A stretch of 64,000 bases of DNA, taken from contig CAZVFX010000011.1 in the NCBI GenBank assembly GCA_964626565.1, positions 1-64,000 on the forward strand, in the 5' to 3' direction. The DNA is from CAZVFX01 sp964626565. Lineage in GTDB: Bacteria; Myxococcota_A; UBA9042; CAIXZC01. A model generated the notes under the pieces. The model was not told the DNA's origin. It saw nothing but the letters and a program-made list of their open reading frames with translations, and ran no database searches. Of this stretch, positions 62,392-64,000 are shown one piece after another; the stretch's first letter is position 1, and each line of letters starts with the position of its first letter. Both the position numbers and the translations under genes were made by a program.

Positions 62392-64000
62392 ATGCGCCCG
62401 GGGACCGCCGCCATGGCGACAATTTGCAGTTTCGTGGTTCTGCTCGGATGCGGAGGTGCGAGGACCCTTGTGCCGAACGAAGTCGGAAGCGACTCGGGGG
62501 ACATCCCCGGTCACGATCAGCTTGCATCCGACTCGACGGTCCCTGCCCCCGACGCAACCGAGACCGGCGCATCCACAGATGCACCGGATTCTGTGAGTGA
62601 TCTGCAAGATGTGTGCGTCCCTTCGTGCCAGAATGTGGAGTGTGGGCCCGATGGCTGCGGGGGCGACTGTGGCGACTGCGAGGATGACCTGGAGTGCACC
62701 GCCAACGGCTGCGTCGACGGCTCGTGCGAATACACTCTGGTCCCGGGCCTGTGCTTGGCAGGCGTGCAATGTTGGGAGGACGGGGAGAAGCACCCGGAAA
62801 ATTCCTGCCTTGTTTGCGAGCCCTTCGTAACGAATATGGGATGGAGCGTGCTGGACAACGTCCCCTGTGGCGACGGGGGCATCTGCTTTGAAGGCGAGTG
62901 CTGTGCAAAAGCGTCCAACTGCGAGGGCAAGCAATGCGGCGCTGACGACTGCGGTGGGAGCTGTGGCGAATGCCTTGAAGACGAAGTGTGCCACGAAGGA
63001 ATATGCTGCACTCCCGGCTGCTGCGGCCAGCATTGGGAGGTAGACGCATGTGGGGACAGTTGCGGTGAATGCCCGGACTGGTCCGAAGGCCTGCCGGACG
63101 GACTTTGCCTCGACTCTTGCACCGGCGTGTGCGACGACAAAGAGTGTGGGCGGGACGGCTGCGGCGGAGTGTGCGGCATGTGCAGCGATGGTGATGAGTG
63201 TACCGACGATGGTTTGTGCGTCGACCAGTGCAAGATTGACTGCTCGGGCGCCCAATGCGGGCTCAACGGTTGCGGCAAAGCTTGCGGCGCCTGCGATCCT
63301 GACTCACCCGAGTCCATCTGTATTGATGGAGTGTGTACGGCCGGCTACCCCGACGACTGCGTGCCCGACTGCGACATGAAGGAATGTGGAGCCGACGGTT
63401 GCGGAGCCGACTGCGGCCAATGTGAAACAGAGGGTCTGTGTACCCTGGCCGGCCGATGCGGAGGACTGTGCTCCGACTGCTCGCTTCACCAGTGGTGCTC
63501 CGAACTTGCATTCTGCGAGGGGAACCTGGCGCAATGGGCGACCACGGGCACCACGTTGGTACTTCCTCATCTGGGTCCCACCCTGGCTCCTACGGGCGGT
63601 CACATGCTCTTCCTGAGCACCGGCTGCCCCATTCCGGGCGTCACCTACGACAGTGTCCCCGGACTGTATGTTTGCGAAACGGAGAAGAGCTCCACCGCGG
63701 ATTTTCAGACCTGCCTGCCGGTGGGGACTCACACCATGACCATCGTGTGGCGCATGTATTCGGAGGAGTTCAAGGCGTACTGCGGCTCCTCCTTTCAGGA
63801 CTCCTTGCTGGCCGAACTCCGGGACGCCGGAGGCACCGCCACGACTCTGCTGGAGAGATCCATTGACGACTTGTGCCCCAGCGAAGAATGCGCAGTGTGC
63901 GGGGACCACTACGAAGGGCTGGAGCAGTCCGAGCTCTTCCTTGACCAGGGCGGCACGTGGAATACCCCGTGGATCACCACGGTCGTGCCCCTCGAAATTG
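62392..64000 (+). CDS. Cys-rich lipoprotein, C-terminus cut by window edge
   Basis: The frame is open from ATG 62392 (GAGGG six bases upstream) to the end of the window, 536 residues so far. The signal peptide ends VVLLGC, followed by an acidic linker. Residues of about 70-370 contain at least six Cys modules of the form CxxxECGxDGCGGxCGxC (CQNVECGPDGCGGDCGDC, CDDKECGRDGCGGVCGMC, CDMKECGADGCGADCGQC), similar to those in the lipoprotein at 8763-10673. From about residue 380 a beta-rich domain begins (FCEGNLAQWATTGTTLV, THTMTIVWRMYSEEFKAYCG, GTWNTPWITTVVPLE), like domains of secreted myxobacterial proteins. Function unknown. Confidence 0.82.
   Translation, partial: MRPGTAAMATICSFVVLLGCGGARTLVPNEVGSDSGDIPGHDQLASDSTVPAPDATETGASTDAPDSVSDLQDVCVPSCQNVECGPDGCGGDCGDCEDDLECTANGCVDGSCEYTLVPGLCLAGVQCWEDGEKHPENSCLVCEPFVTNMGWSVLDNVPCGDGGICFEGECCAKASNCEGKQCGADDCGGSCGECLEDEVCHEGICCTPGCCGQHWEVDACGDSCGECPDWSEGLPDGLCLDSCTGVCDDKECGRDGCGGVCGMCSDGDECTDDGLCVDQCKIDCSGAQCGLNGCGKACGACDPDSPESICIDGVCTAGYPDDCVPDCDMKECGADGCGADCGQCETEGLCTLAGRCGGLCSDCSLHQWCSELAFCEGNLAQWATTGTTLVLPHLGPTLAPTGGHMLFLSTGCPIPGVTYDSVPGLYVCETEKSSTADFQTCLPVGTHTMTIVWRMYSEEFKAYCGSSFQDSLLAELRDAGGTATTLLERSIDDLCPSEECAVCGDHYEGLEQSELFLDQGGTWNTPWITTVVPLEI

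Noticed and set aside
1..64000. CRISPR arrays, tRNA or rRNA genes, insertion sequences
   Set aside because: No regularly spaced direct repeats with unique spacers, no cloverleaf or rRNA-like conserved blocks, and no transposase motifs were found by reading; a tRNAscan or ISfinder run would settle it.

Overview
The window reads as high-GC DNA from an anaerobic or facultatively anaerobic relative of the Myxococcota / former Deltaproteobacteria, probably an uncultivated lineage. The grounds are an unusual density of Sec/lipobox secreted lipoproteins (about nineteen) whose post-lipobox linkers are Asp/Glu/Val/Pro rich, repeated MopE-type CNGxDDDCDGxxDE motifs, thrombospondin type-3 calcium repeats, an OmpA with type-3 repeats, Hanks-type kinase and propeller/GGDEF signalling, and a bacterial HdrCBA-MvhDGA hydrogenase complex. 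No rRNA, tRNA, CRISPR array, transposase or integrase was recognised.

Layout. 1-3461: an Hsp70 chaperone gene cut by the window edge, preceded by a PAS-PAS-PAS regulator with an excisionase-type HTH and by two 22-bp direct repeats just upstream of the Hsp70 promoter. 3601-16572: a run of lipoproteins (GDDxY-repeat protein, tandem rhodanese, PI-PLC-like, propeller-like, giant MopE/TSP3/Gly-rich protein, and a 15-fold CPxGxxWNGxxC repeat protein). 16643-18169: histidine ammonia-lyase-like enzyme with Ala-Cys-Gly in place of Ala-Ser-Gly at the cofactor site. 18376-26736: an operator-like repeat array and then hdrC-hdrB-hdrA-mvhD-mvhG-mvhA-protease in overlapping translation order. The hydrogenase large subunit is interrupted by one in-frame TGA, followed by a SECIS-like hairpin, exactly at a metal-ligand Cys of the L1 motif, so it is read here as one selenoprotein. 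HdrA carries a whole inserted NfnB/GltD-like NAD(P)H oxidoreductase module. 26743-29802: a NarL-type two-component pair, convergent with that operon, whose sensor has a periplasmic CxxCH haem motif.

29975-42439: more secreted enzymes and envelope proteins (esterase, SGNH hydrolase, aminopeptidase P, amidohydrolase, Shewanella-like phosphatase, MopE-like lipoprotein, OmpA, alpha/beta hydrolase). 42581-45080: glnA (GSI-alpha type) with an asparagine-synthetase-like protein derived from an AsnRS/AspRS core, a nitrogen assimilation pair.

45110-62145: what appears to be a local TetR regulon. A TetR regulator (52331-52972) lies among four lipoprotein transcription units, each with the same promoter architecture: a -35, a 16-bp spacer filled by a dyad, a TAGAAT -10, and a second site of about 22 bp 3-4 bp upstream of the -35. 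The tetR promoter has a related dyad. The products are a C39-like protease, an SxxK serine-hydrolase-like protein, a CpcT/CpeT-like lipoprotein, an EF-hand/RTX-like lipoprotein, a large TSP3 lipoprotein and a streptogramin-lyase-like propeller. A kinase and a propeller-GGDEF sensor lie between units. A 659-bp gap at 49783-50441 has several strong inverted repeats and may encode a structured RNA. The window ends inside another Cys-rich lipoprotein gene.
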